Shown here piece after piece: positions 21,018-29,749 of a stretch of 47,343 nucleotides of DNA. The position numbers and the translations under genes are program-made. Source of the stretch: Paraburkholderia tuberum STM678 (GTDB taxonomy: Bacteria; Pseudomonadota; Gammaproteobacteria; Burkholderiales; Burkholderiaceae); the NCBI RefSeq assembly GCF_902833905.1, contig NZ_CADFGP010000054.1, forward strand, positions 1 through 47,343. The letters run 5' to 3'. Each line of letters starts with the position of its first letter. Positions within the stretch are counted from its first letter, which is position 1. The notes below the pieces were generated by a model. It had not been told where the DNA came from. It made no database searches and saw only the letters and a program-made list of their open reading frames with translations.

Positions 21018-22481
21018 TTAGAATTGGAGGCCCGGCGAGACGCTCGCGGGCATGTTCAGTTGCGCGCTCTCGACGGAAGCCATCGGGTACGCGCAGTAGT
21101 CGGCCGCATAGTACGCGCTCGGCCGATGATTGCCGGAGCGGCCCGGCCCGCCGAACGGCGCTCCTGAAGAAGCGCCATTGGTCGGCCGGTTCCAGTTGAC
21201 GATGCCCGCGCGAATCGTGCGCTGGAAATGCGTCCACAGCGCTTCGTCGTCGGCGAGCAGGCCCGCCGAGAGACCGAACTCCGTATCGTTCGCCCGTTCG
21301 AGCGCGTCGTCGAAATTGCGGTAGCGGATGATCTGCGCGAGCGGACCGAAGTGCTCCTCGTCGGGCAGGTCCTTTACGTCGGTCACGTCGAGAATCGCGG
21401 GCGTGACGAAGCCGAGTTGCGGATCGCGCTGCTCCATTTTCAGCAGAGCCTTCGCGCCGCTCGCGAGCAGACGCTCCTGCGCGCCGATCAAACGCGAGGC
21501 CGCGCGCGCCGACACCACGGCGCCCATGAACGGCTGCGGCTTGGCGTTGTATTCACCGACGCCGATGCGCGCGGTCACTTCCGTCAGGCGCGCGAGGAAA
21601 CGCTCGCCGAACGCATCGTCGGGCACGAAGATGCGGCGCGCGCACGTGCAGCGCTGCCCCGCCGACAGAAACGCCGATTGAATCGTGTGGTGCACGGCGG
21701 CGTCGAGGTCCGCGACCGGGCCGATCACGAGCGGATTGTTGCCGCCCATTTCGAGCGCGAGCACGATCTCCGGCCGTCCGCCGAACTGTTTGTGCAGCAA
21801 TGTTCCGGTATCCGAACTACCGGTGAAGAACAGTCCGTCGATCTGCCGGTGATTCGCGAGCGCGATGCCGGTGTCCTTCTCACCCTGTACGAGATTCAGC
21901 ACGCCGGCAGGCAGCCCCGCGTCGCGCCAGATCTGCACGGTCAGCGCCGCGACGCCGGGCGCGAGTTCGGACGGCTTGAACACGACCGCATTACCGGCGA
22001 TCAGCGCGGGCACGATATGCCCGTTCGGCAGATGGCCCGGGAAGTTGTACGGCCCGAACACCGCCACCACGCCATGCGGACGATGCCGCAGCACCGCGGT
22101 GCCGTCGGCCATCGCCGAGCGCTTTTCGCCGGTGCGTTCGTTGTAGGACTGAATCGAGATCTCGACCTTCGCGGCCATCGAGGCCGCTTCGGTGCGCGCT
22201 TCCCACAGCGGCTTGCCGGTCTCGCGACCGATCGCTTCAGCGAGCGCTTCCTTGCGCTCTGTCACGAGCGCGGCGAAACGGCGCACCACCGCGCAGCGCT
22301 CGTCGAGCGTCAGCGCCGACCACGCGGCGAACGCGCGGCGCGCGCTACGTACCGCGCGATCGACCTCGTCCGCCGACGCGCTGTTGCCTTGCCACACCAC
22401 CGCGCCCGTGCCGGGATTGCGCGATGCGAATACGGGTCCTGTGCCGGCGGCCCATTCGCCGTCGATGAAAAGCTCGCTCAT
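21018..22481 (-). CDS. astD: Succinylglutamate-semialdehyde dehydrogenase
   Basis: 487 residues, aldehyde dehydrogenase superfamily, NAD-dependent. It oxidises N-succinylglutamate 5-semialdehyde to N-succinylglutamate. The start at 22481 has AAGGA seven bases upstream. Catalytic residues are visible: N146 (GPYNFPGH), E244 (LEMGGNN) and C278 (SAGQRCTCAR). The N-terminal MSELFIDGEWAAGTG is typical of AstD. Its ATG overlaps the stop of the upstream astA-beta gene (ATGA), a sign of translational coupling. The frame extends to 22574, but that would overlap astA and is not supported. Confidence 0.95.
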   Translation of the reverse strand: MSELFIDGEWAAGTGPVFASRNPGTGAVVWQGNSASADEVDRAVRSARRAFAAWSALTLDERCAVVRRFAALVTERKEALAEAIGRETGKPLWEARTEAASMAAKVEISIQSYNERTGEKRSAMADGTAVLRHRPHGVVAVFGPYNFPGHLPNGHIVPALIAGNAVVFKPSELAPGVAALTVQIWRDAGLPAGVLNLVQGEKDTGIALANHRQIDGLFFTGSSDTGTLLHKQFGGRPEIVLALEMGGNNPLVIGPVADLDAAVHHTIQSAFLSAGQRCTCARRIFVPDDAFGERFLARLTEVTARIGVGEYNAKPQPFMGAVVSARAASRLIGAQERLLASGAKALLKMEQRDPQLGFVTPAILDVTDVKDLPDEEHFGPLAQIIRYRNFDDALERANDTEFGLSAGLLADDEALWTHFQRTIRAGIVNWNRPTNGASSGAPFGGPGRSGNHRPSAYYAADYCAYPMASVESAQLNMPASVSPGLQF

Positions 22482-23521
22482 GATCGTCCTTGTTTGTGTT
22501 TCAACGGCAGCACCCGCAGCGGATCGCCTGCCTGCACGCGCAGCGCGTCGGCCTCGGCCGCGCTCAGGCGGCACACGCCGTTGCGCGGCACGCCCGCCAC
22601 GACGCCTACGCGAAAATCGCCGAGCGACGTATTCGATACCATCGACTTCGGCCCGTCCTGCGCGGCTTGCTCCGCTGCCTCGCCGATTTCAGCCGCGACC
22701 AGCACGCTTTCGCGCACCGTGCGCAAATCGGCGATATGGCATTCGAGCACCGGGCCCGCGTCGAAAATATCGACGTGATTCTCATAGCGCAGCCCTTCGG
22801 CTTCGAGCATGCGGCGCGCGGGAATCGTGTCGTTATGCGTGAGGCCGACGCAGCGCTGCGCCTCTTCCGGCAACAGTTCGACGTACACCGGATAGCGCGG
22901 CATCAGCTCGGCGAGAAACGCCTTGCGGCCGTGCGAGCTCAAATAGTCGGCCGCGTTGAAATCGATCTGGTAAAAATGCGAGCCGACGGCGCGCCAGAAC
23001 GGCGACGTGCCCTGCTCGTCGAAATGGCCGCGCAGCTCCGCGCACAGACGCTGCGGAAAACGCTCGCGAAACTGCGCGAGAAACATGAAGCGCGAGCGCG
23101 ACAGCAAGCCGCCGACGCCGCTCGTGCGATAACGCGGGCTCAGGAACAGCGAGCACACTTCCGCATAACCGGTGAGGTCGTGCGAGATGTTCAGCGCGTG
23201 CATGCGCGTCCAGATGCCGAGATCCTGGCTCGCGTGCACGACCGTGCTCACGCGATAGTTGTAGAACGGCTGCTGCAGACCCACCGCCGTTTCGATGCCG
23301 CAGACGCCGGCCACGTCGCCGGTCGCGGTGTCTTCCATCACGAAGAAATAACCGGCCTCGTGCGGCGCGGCCTGATCTTCCATCGTGCGGCGCGCGCGCT
23401 CGACACGCGCCGCGAGCGCATCGCGATCCGGTTTGAACGTGGTCAGGCCCGGCCCGGTTTCCTGCGCGAGCCGCATCAGCGCATCCACATCGCCTCGTTG
23501 TACTACGCGAACGACGATCAT
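22478..23521 (-). CDS. aruG: Arginine N-succinyltransferase, beta subunit
   Basis: 347 residues, AstA family (GNAT-like fold). It transfers succinyl from succinyl-CoA to arginine or ornithine as the first AST step. Signatures: RVVQRGDVDALMRLAQETGPG at the N-terminus, HASQDLGIWTRMHALNISHDL, CSLFLSPRYRTSGVGGLLSR, and ENHVDIFDAGPVLECHI. Pseudomonas and Burkholderia encode two AstA paralogues, AruF and AruG, as a heteromer; the tandem pair here matches that. It overlaps the neighbouring genes by 4 bases on each side. Which of the pair is alpha and which beta is assigned by gene order. Confidence 0.9.
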   Translation of the reverse strand: MIVVRVVQRGDVDALMRLAQETGPGLTTFKPDRDALAARVERARRTMEDQAAPHEAGYFFVMEDTATGDVAGVCGIETAVGLQQPFYNYRVSTVVHASQDLGIWTRMHALNISHDLTGYAEVCSLFLSPRYRTSGVGGLLSRSRFMFLAQFRERFPQRLCAELRGHFDEQGTSPFWRAVGSHFYQIDFNAADYLSSHGRKAFLAELMPRYPVYVELLPEEAQRCVGLTHNDTIPARRMLEAEGLRYENHVDIFDAGPVLECHIADLRTVRESVLVAAEIGEAAEQAAQDGPKSMVSNTSLGDFRVGVVAGVPRNGVCRLSAAEADALRVQAGDPLRVLPLKHKQGRS

Positions 23522-24573
23522 TGCGCGTCTCCCGATGGTTCATCCTGCGGCTGATGCAGCGGTACGCAGCGCACCGCATCGCCTTCCCGTACGCCGAGCG
23601 CGGCGCGCGCGGCCTGTGACAACCCGGCGCCCGATTCCTTGCCGGGCGCGAGATCGCCGAGCACGCAACGGAACTCGCCGGCGGCGCCGTTGTGCGCGAT
23701 CAGGTACGTTGCGCCGTGCGTCGCGGGGGCCTCGCGCACGACGCGCGTTTCGTTGTACTTCACGCTGACACTGCGATCCAACAGCGCGGTCAGTACCGGA
23801 CCCGCGTCGAAGATGTCGACGTAGCGATCCGTCTCGAAGCCTTCCTCGAGGTGAATCTCATACGCGAGCAGCGCGTTCGCGTCCGGCTCGCCGAGCACGC
23901 GCTGCGCCGCCTCGGGCAACAGCGGCACATACACGGGATAGGTCGGCATCACTTCGGCGATGAAGGTGCGGCTGCGGCCGCCCGATTCGACTTCGATGTC
24001 GGCGAAATCGCGGCCGAAAAACTTGCGCCCCACCGCTTCCCAGAACGGCGATACACCGTTTTCGTCCGTCACGCCGAGCAGCAGCGAGAACACCTCGGGC
24101 GTGAAGCGCTTGCGATTCGCGGCGATGTACATCATCCGCGCGCGCGAGATCAGTTGCGCGGCCGCGTCGCCGCGCAGCGACGGGTCGATGTAGTAGCCCG
24201 CGAGCCGGCTCTTGCCGGTCAGCTCGTGCGACATCGTCAGCGCGTGAATCTTGCGATTCACATGCAGTTCGCGCGACGCATGAATCAGCGCGTCGTTGCG
24301 AAACACGTAGAACGGGTCCGCGTACCCGGCCGCCGCGACGATGCTCGCGGTGCCCATCAGCTTGCCGGTCTCCGAGTCTTCGAGCACGAACAGATAAAAC
24401 TCCTCGCCCGGAAAATCGACCTCCGCGCGAAACGAGTCTTCCGACAACGCGACCCGCGCTTCGAGCGCGCGCCGGTCGTGCGGCAGGGAATGCAGCACCG
24501 GCTGCGCGGTGCGCGCCATATGCTCGAGCGCATCGAGATCGGCAAGGCGGCCTGGACGTACGAAGAGCATCAT
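23518..24573 (-). CDS. aruF: Arginine/ornithine N-succinyltransferase, alpha subunit
   Basis: 351 residues, AstA family, first of the two paralogous subunits. It shows the same blocks as its partner: FVRPGRLADLDALEHMARTA, HASRELHVNRKIHALTMSHE, AGYYIDPSLRGDAAAQLISR, and DRYVDIFDAGPVLTALL. The start has AGGAA seven bases upstream; a second ATG follows directly. Its stop overlaps the aruG ATG (ATGA). Positioned directly after astC, as in the Pseudomonas aruCFGDBE order. Confidence 0.92.
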   Translation of the reverse strand: MMLFVRPGRLADLDALEHMARTAQPVLHSLPHDRRALEARVALSEDSFRAEVDFPGEEFYLFVLEDSETGKLMGTASIVAAAGYADPFYVFRNDALIHASRELHVNRKIHALTMSHELTGKSRLAGYYIDPSLRGDAAAQLISRARMMYIAANRKRFTPEVFSLLLGVTDENGVSPFWEAVGRKFFGRDFADIEVESGGRSRTFIAEVMPTYPVYVPLLPEAAQRVLGEPDANALLAYEIHLEEGFETDRYVDIFDAGPVLTALLDRSVSVKYNETRVVREAPATHGATYLIAHNGAAGEFRCVLGDLAPGKESGAGLSQAARAALGVREGDAVRCVPLHQPQDEPSGDAQ

Positions 24574-24637
24574 CGTTCCTGTTGAATGTGACGCATGATC
24601 CGCTGCATCAGCGTGGGCGTGCGGGACCGCCTGAACA

Positions 24638-25873
24638 TCAATGCGACGCCGCCTGGGCGTTCGCGCCGACGAGTTCGCCGAAGGCCGTCTCGAGACGCGC
24701 GAAGCCTGCGGCCATGTCGTCGAGCGGCATGATCAGCGACGGCACGAAGCGCAGCACGTCCGGACCCGCCATCAGCATGATCACGCCGTGCTGGCCGGCC
24801 GCGGTGACGAAGTCCTTCGCGCGGCCCCGGAACGTGTCGTTCAGTTCGGCGCCGATCAGGAGACCCTTGCCACGCACTTCGGTAAATAGCCCGAAGCGCT
24901 CGTTCAGTTTCGCGAGATGACCCTTCAGCACTTCGCTGCGCGAGCGTACGCCTTCGAGCAGCTTCGGGTCGCTGACGAGTTCGACCACTTTTTCCGCGAT
25001 CGCCGAGCCGAGCGGATTGCCGCCGTAAGTCGTGCCGTGCACGCCGACCTTGAAGTGCGCGGCGAGCTCTTTGGTGGTCAGCATCGCGCCGATCGGGAAG
25101 CCGTTGCCGAGCGCCTTCGCGGTGGTCAGGATGTCCGGCGTCACGCCGGTGTCCTGGTACGCGTAGAAGAAGCCGCTGCGGCCCACACCGGTTTGCACTT
25201 CATCGAAAATCAGCAGCGCGTTGTGCTGGTCGCACGCTTCGCGCAGCGCCTTCAGGAACGCCGGATCGGCCGGGATCACGCCGCCCTCGCCCTGGATCGG
25301 CTCGACGATCACCGCGCAGGTCTGCGCGCCGATCGCCTTCTTCGCCGCTTCGATGTCGTTGTACGGCAGATGCGTGATGCCGGCCGGCACCGGGCCGAAG
25401 CCTTCCGAGTACTTCGGCTGGCCACCGACGCTGACGGTGAACAGCGTGCGGCCGTGGAACGACTGGGCGAACGAAATGATTTCATCTTTCTGCGCGCCGT
25501 GACGGTCGAACGCGACCCGGCGCGCGAGCTTCAGCGCGGCCTCGTTCGCCTCGGCGCCCGAATTCGCGAAGAACGCGCGGTCGGCGAACGTGAGGCTTTC
25601 GAGGCGCTTCGCGAGGCGCAGCACCGGCTCGTTCGTGTAGCCATTGCCGATGTGCCACAGCTTGCTGCCCTGCTCATGCAATACCTTCAGCAGCTCGGGA
25701 TGCGCATGACCGAGCGCGGTGACGGCGATGCCGCCGGCGAAGTCGATGTAGTCGCGGCCTTGCGTGTCCCACACGCGCGAGCCGAGACCGCGATCCGGTA
25801 CGAAGGCGGCGGGGGCAAACACCGGCACCATGACTTCGTCGAAGGTCTCGCGTGTCACAGTCAGGTCGTTCAT
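24638..25873 (-). CDS. astC: Succinylornithine/acetylornithine aminotransferase
   Basis: 411 residues, class III PLP aminotransferase. It converts N-succinylornithine and 2-oxoglutarate to succinylglutamate semialdehyde and glutamate. The PLP lysine is K253 in TTAKALGNGFPIG; DEVQTGVGRSG carries the conserved PLP-ring aspartate, and NSGAEANEAALKLAR binds phosphate. The ATG at 25873 has AAAGGAA six bases upstream. It heads the catabolic block: a 157-base gap separates it from the regulator gene, so it probably has its own ArgR-dependent promoter there. The sequence alone cannot exclude a biosynthetic ArgD role; operon context decides for AstC. Confidence 0.92.
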   Translation of the reverse strand: MNDLTVTRETFDEVMVPVFAPAAFVPDRGLGSRVWDTQGRDYIDFAGGIAVTALGHAHPELLKVLHEQGSKLWHIGNGYTNEPVLRLAKRLESLTFADRAFFANSGAEANEAALKLARRVAFDRHGAQKDEIISFAQSFHGRTLFTVSVGGQPKYSEGFGPVPAGITHLPYNDIEAAKKAIGAQTCAVIVEPIQGEGGVIPADPAFLKALREACDQHNALLIFDEVQTGVGRSGFFYAYQDTGVTPDILTTAKALGNGFPIGAMLTTKELAAHFKVGVHGTTYGGNPLGSAIAEKVVELVSDPKLLEGVRSRSEVLKGHLAKLNERFGLFTEVRGKGLLIGAELNDTFRGRAKDFVTAAGQHGVIMLMAGPDVLRFVPSLIMPLDDMAAGFARLETAFGELVGANAQAASH

Positions 25874-26030
25874 GGCAATTCCTTTTACGGGTGACAGGTA
25901 ATACAGCTAGTGTAGGAAACCGCGCGCGGCACGTCTTGCGCATACGCGACGCTTTCTATGAGGTTCCGCGCGTCGCGGCTGTCGAGCTTTGCGCTGAACT
26001 TGCCGCGGTTTCGCTTTCAGATGGCTTGCA

Positions 26031-27074
26031 TCAATCGAGCTCGGGCCGCTCGATCAGCGCGGCCGGCCGCGGCTCGCTCGCGCCGCCGTGCGCGCCGCTC
26101 TGGCGGTCGATCCAGTTGCGGCGATCCTCGCGCGGGGTGACGCCGAAGCGCTCCCGATACGCATTCGAAAAGTGCGCCGCCGACGCAAACCCGCATGCGA
26201 GGCTGATCTGCACGACGGATTTGCTGGTGCGCTGCAATTGCGTGCGCGCCTTCGACAGCCGCAGCCCCAGATAGTATTTGGACGGCATCGAGCCGAGATA
26301 CTGGCGAAACAGGCGCTCGAGCTGCCGCCGCGAGACGCCGACGAAGCCGGCGATTTCATCGGTGGTCAGCGGGTCCTCGATATTGGCTTCCATCAGCAGC
26401 AGCGCGTCGTTCAGGCGCGGGTGGCGCTCGCCCGGCGCGGTCACGAACGGAATGCGCTGACGCTCCTCGCCCGCGCGCAGCACGCCTACGCCGAGCGTAT
26501 CGGCGATGCGCTCCGCGAGTTCGGGCCCGTGCTCGCGGCCGATCATCGCGAGCATGAAGTCGACGGTCGCCTGGCCGCCCGCGCAGGTCGCGCGATCGCG
26601 ATCGATTTCGAAGATCTGCTGCGTGACGATCGAGCGTTCGAACTGTTCAGAGAACTGCTGATAGGTTTCCCAGTTCACGCTGACGCGATAGCCGGACAGC
26701 TGCCCCGCCATCGCGAGCCACCACACGCCGTGGTGGATACCGGTGACGAGCGGCGTACGCTGACCGACGCGCGCGAGGCTCGCGAGAAACAGCCGGTAGT
26801 CGGCGAACTGCTGGAACCGCTCGCTGACGATGATCAGCCAGTCACACGCGATCGCGTCGCCGAACGCGGCATCGGCCGGCCATTGCGCGCCGCCCGCGAG
26901 CGGCACCGCGCGGCCGTCCCACGAACATACCTGCACGCGATACAGCGCACGGCCGTCGATTTCATTGGCTAGACTGAGCGCGTCGACGATCGGCCCGACG
27001 CCCGACATCGACACGGGCGGCAGTGCCACGATCGCGACCTGGGTCGTGCGAGCCGGGGTGGACGTGCGGGCCAT
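26031..27074 (-). CDS. argR: AraC-family (GlxA/ArgR-type) activator of arginine catabolism
   Basis: 347 residues. The N-terminal part (about 10-190) is a DJ-1/PfpI-like domain (VAIVALPPVSMSGVGPIVDA, GGQATVDFMLAM), and the C-terminal part (about 225-325) is a double-HTH AraC domain (IAGFVGVSRRQLERLFRQYL, ISLACGFASAAHFSNAYRER). This is the architecture of Pseudomonas ArgR, the arginine-responsive activator of the aot and aru operons, which is not related to E. coli ArgR. It lies between the transporter genes and the AST genes, as in aotJQMOP-argR. It starts 28 bases after the ATPase stop and so is probably co-transcribed. The arginine response is inferred from context. Confidence 0.85.
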   Translation of the reverse strand: MARTSTPARTTQVAIVALPPVSMSGVGPIVDALSLANEIDGRALYRVQVCSWDGRAVPLAGGAQWPADAAFGDAIACDWLIIVSERFQQFADYRLFLASLARVGQRTPLVTGIHHGVWWLAMAGQLSGYRVSVNWETYQQFSEQFERSIVTQQIFEIDRDRATCAGGQATVDFMLAMIGREHGPELAERIADTLGVGVLRAGEERQRIPFVTAPGERHPRLNDALLLMEANIEDPLTTDEIAGFVGVSRRQLERLFRQYLGSMPSKYYLGLRLSKARTQLQRTSKSVVQISLACGFASAAHFSNAYRERFGVTPREDRRNWIDRQSGAHGGASEPRPAALIERPELD

Positions 27075-27102
27075 CGGGTGTCCGTGAAAAGCGAGCCGCG
27101 CG

Positions 27103-27894
27103 TTACTTGAGGCTGCCGGACAGGAACTGCTTCAGGCGCTCGCTGCGCGGCGCGCTCAGCACCTCGGCGGGATTGCCCTCTTCCTCGGTGCGGCCCTGGT
27201 GCAGGAACATCACATGGTTCGACACATTGCGCGCGAAGCCCATTTCGTGCGTGACGACGATCATCGTGCGGCCTTCTTCGGCGAGCTTCTGCATCACCTT
27301 CAGCACTTCGCCGACCAGTTCGGGGTCGAGCGCGGAGGTCGGTTCGTCGAACAGCATCACGTCCGGGTCCATCGCGAGCGCGCGCGCGATCGCGACACGC
27401 TGCTGCTGGCCGCCCGACAGATGCGACGGATACTGCTTCTCGAGACGCGGCGCCAGCCCGACCTTCTCCAGATACTCGCGCGCCCGGTCCTCGGCCTCCT
27501 TGCGCTTCAGACCGAGCACATGAATCGGCGCTTCGATCACGTTCTCGAGCACGTTCATGTGCGCCCACAGGTTGAAGTGCTGGAACACCATCGCGAGCTT
27601 CGTGCGGATGCGCTGAAGCTGCTTGTGATCGGCGACTTCGAGATTGCCGGCGCGATCGGTCTTCGTCTTGACCGCTTCGCCGTCGACGATGATCTGCCCG
27701 GCGTTCGGCCGCTCGAGAAAATTGATGCAGCGCAGGAAAGTGCTCTTGCCCGAGCCGCTCGCGCCGATGATGCTGATCACGTCGCCCTTGTTCGCGTTGA
27801 GCGACACGCCCTTGAGCACTTCGTTGTCGCCGTAGCTCTTGTGGATGTCCTGTACGGCGAGCTTGCAAGCTTCGGTTTGAGTGGTATGGAGCAA
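27103..27894 (-). CDS. aotP: Basic amino acid ABC transporter ATPase (HisP/AotP-like)
   Basis: 263 residues, polar amino acid uptake ATPase. Walker A is GASGSGKST (44-52), the signature is LSGGQQQRVAIARAL (from 159), Walker B is VMLFDEPTSALDPE, and the switch histidine lies in VVTHEMG. The regulatory DREVxxH-like insert is short. It would power import by the two permeases encoded upstream, with the binding protein encoded at the far end of the array. No second ATPase gene is present. Symbol by analogy with the Pseudomonas aot cluster. Confidence 0.9.
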   Translation of the reverse strand: MLHTTQTEACKLAVQDIHKSYGDNEVLKGVSLNANKGDVISIIGASGSGKSTFLRCINFLERPNAGQIIVDGEAVKTKTDRAGNLEVADHKQLQRIRTKLAMVFQHFNLWAHMNVLENVIEAPIHVLGLKRKEAEDRAREYLEKVGLAPRLEKQYPSHLSGGQQQRVAIARALAMDPDVMLFDEPTSALDPELVGEVLKVMQKLAEEGRTMIVVTHEMGFARNVSNHVMFLHQGRTEEEGNPAEVLSAPRSERLKQFLSGSLK

Positions 27895-27985
27895 GATGCT
27901 CTCCCAGTGAGAATACGGATCGGTCTGGTGCGGACGCCGCCCTGCCGAAGCTCGAGGCGCCCGATGCTATGTCGTCAACGCGCGC

Positions 27986-28699
27986 TCAGTGCGTACGCAC
28001 CGCGAGATGCGCGAGCCAGCGACGCTCGGCGCGCCGGAACAGCGCGACGAGCGCGAACGACACCATGAGATAAATCAGCGCCGCGAGCCCGAACGCGTTG
28101 AACGACTGGTAGGTCGCCGAGTTCGCGTCGCGCGCGACCTTCAGGATGTCGGGCACCGTGGCCGTGAACGCGACCGTAGTCGCATGCAGCATCAGGATCA
28201 CTTCGTTACTGTACAACGGCAACGCGCGGCGCAGCGCGGACGGTATCACAATGCGCCGGTACATCGTGAACGCGCTCATGCCGTAGGCACGCGCCGCCTC
28301 GACTTCGCCGTGCGAGGTCGAGCGGATCGCGCCCGCGAAAATCTCGGTCGTGTACGCGCAGGTGTTCAAGGCGAACGCGAGGATCGCACAGTGAAAGCCG
28401 CTGCGAAAGAACGCGTCGAGCAGACTGTGCGAACGCACGAACGCGAGACTGTACACGCCGGTGTAGATCAACAGCAGCTGGACGTAGAGCGGCGTGCCGC
28501 GAAATACGTAGGTGTACAGACGTACCGGCGTCGACAGCCAGCGCTTCTTCGACACGCGCGCAACCGCGAGCGGCACGGCGCACACGAAGCCGATCGCGAT
28601 CGACGCGACCAGCAGCCACAGCGTGACCGCAAGACCCGACAGGCGTTGCCCGTCCCAGAACAGATACGCCTTCCAGAATTGATTGAGGATGTCGATCAT
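27986..28699 (-). CDS. aotM: Basic amino acid ABC transporter permease (HisM/AotM-like)
   Basis: 237 residues, HEQRo/HisMQ permease family with about five membrane helices. The cytoplasmic EAA loop is VEAARAYGMSAFTMYRRIVIP, which docks on the ATPase. Residues 1-60 hold the first helix and TLWLLVASIAIGFVCAVPLA. It is five bases from the other permease gene, so the two form the heterodimeric channel. The gap to the ATPase gene is 91 bases. Confidence 0.9.
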   Translation of the reverse strand: MIDILNQFWKAYLFWDGQRLSGLAVTLWLLVASIAIGFVCAVPLAVARVSKKRWLSTPVRLYTYVFRGTPLYVQLLLIYTGVYSLAFVRSHSLLDAFFRSGFHCAILAFALNTCAYTTEIFAGAIRSTSHGEVEAARAYGMSAFTMYRRIVIPSALRRALPLYSNEVILMLHATTVAFTATVPDILKVARDANSATYQSFNAFGLAALIYLMVSFALVALFRRAERRWLAHLAVRTH

Positions 28700-28704
28700 G
28701 ACGC

Positions 28705-29394
28705 TCAGAGCTCCGCGTGTCGCACGCCGATCGAATAGCGGCGGTTCAGCCAGATCAGCACGAGGTTCGATACGGTGGTGATCGCCAGATAGATCAGCGC
28801 GGCGACGAGAATGAAGAAGAACATGTTGAAGGTGCTTTTGCCCGCGTCCTGCGCGGCCTTGACGACGTCGGCGAGACCGATGATCGACACGAGCGCGGTG
28901 GCCTTCACGAGCACCTGCCAGTTGTTGCCGATGCCGGGCAGCGCGAAGCGCATCATCTGCGGGAACAGGATGCGCGTGAACACGCGCACGCCGCTCATGC
29001 CGTACGCGCTGCCCGCTTCGAGCTGGCCGCGCGGCACCGCGAGAAAGGCGCCGCGAAACGTCTCGGTGAAATACGCGCCGTAGATGAAACCGAGCGTCAG
29101 CACGCCGGCCACGAACGGATCGATGTCGATCTGCTCGATGCTGAACATGTCGGTCAGATCATTGAGCCAGATCTGGATGCTGTAGAACAGCAGCAGCATC
29201 AGCACGAGGTCGGGCACCGAGCGGATCAGCGTCGTGTAGCCGGTCGCGATGACCCGCAGGGGCCGGTTGAACGAGAGTTTCGCCGCCGCGCCCGCGAGGC
29301 CGAGCAACACAGCGGCCGCCAGCGACAGAACGGACAGCTCGATCGTCTGGAGCGTGCCGGCGAGCAGCACGGGACCAAAGCCGTATAGGAACAC
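28705..29394 (-). CDS. aotQ: Basic amino acid ABC transporter permease (HisQ/AotQ-like)
   Basis: About 229 residues, HisMQ family, first gene of the arginine array. The EAA loop is LEAGSAYGMSGVRVFTRILF, preceded by YGAYFTETFRGAFLAVPRGQ. I chose the GTG at 29394 because GGAG stands seven bases upstream and the protein then begins MFLYGFGPVLLAGT, the usual start of this family. An ATG at 29406 (four residues longer) or at 29445 is also possible. The promoter of the array should lie in the 29395-29749 gap. Confidence 0.88.
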   Translation of the reverse strand: MFLYGFGPVLLAGTLQTIELSVLSLAAAVLLGLAGAAAKLSFNRPLRVIATGYTTLIRSVPDLVLMLLLFYSIQIWLNDLTDMFSIEQIDIDPFVAGVLTLGFIYGAYFTETFRGAFLAVPRGQLEAGSAYGMSGVRVFTRILFPQMMRFALPGIGNNWQVLVKATALVSIIGLADVVKAAQDAGKSTFNMFFFILVAALIYLAITTVSNLVLIWLNRRYSIGVRHAEL

Positions 29395-29749
29395 GCGTGT
29401 CTCCATCCAGGTTCGTAGAATTGGCGCGGATGGCGGCGGCTTCATGGGCTGCTCGCTGCTCCGGCATGGCGCGGAGTCTCGCAAGCTGAAATCAATTTCT
29501 CAAATACCCGGCGGGTGGTTTGCTGCGACGCAACATGACACTTCGACGCACGACGGAACCCTCGTAGCGCTTGGTTTCACGGCGGTTATCGTGTTGTCGG
29601 GCGCGCCGCGCGCGCCTGGCCGTGCGGCGATTTCGCAAGTTTCGGGTCGCTTTTTCGATAGGCCGCGCCGACGGCGGTGGCACCGCCCGATCGCGTCGCG
29701 CCGTTGCATCAGCGCGTTCACGCCGGCTCCGACGCCTGACAGCTCGCGC
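29395..29749. other. Upstream region of the arginine transport/catabolism array
   Basis: About 355 bases with no supported gene, between the permease start and the patatin stop. This is where an ArgR-responsive promoter is expected. Minus-strand TGTCATG and TGTTGCGTCGC runs near 29530-29545 resemble half-sites in general shape only. I cannot define -35/-10 boxes with confidence. Confidence 0.35.

Noticed and set aside
19359..21167. A 602-codon plus-strand frame over astB
   Set aside because: Antisense to an unmistakable AstB; no domain signature.
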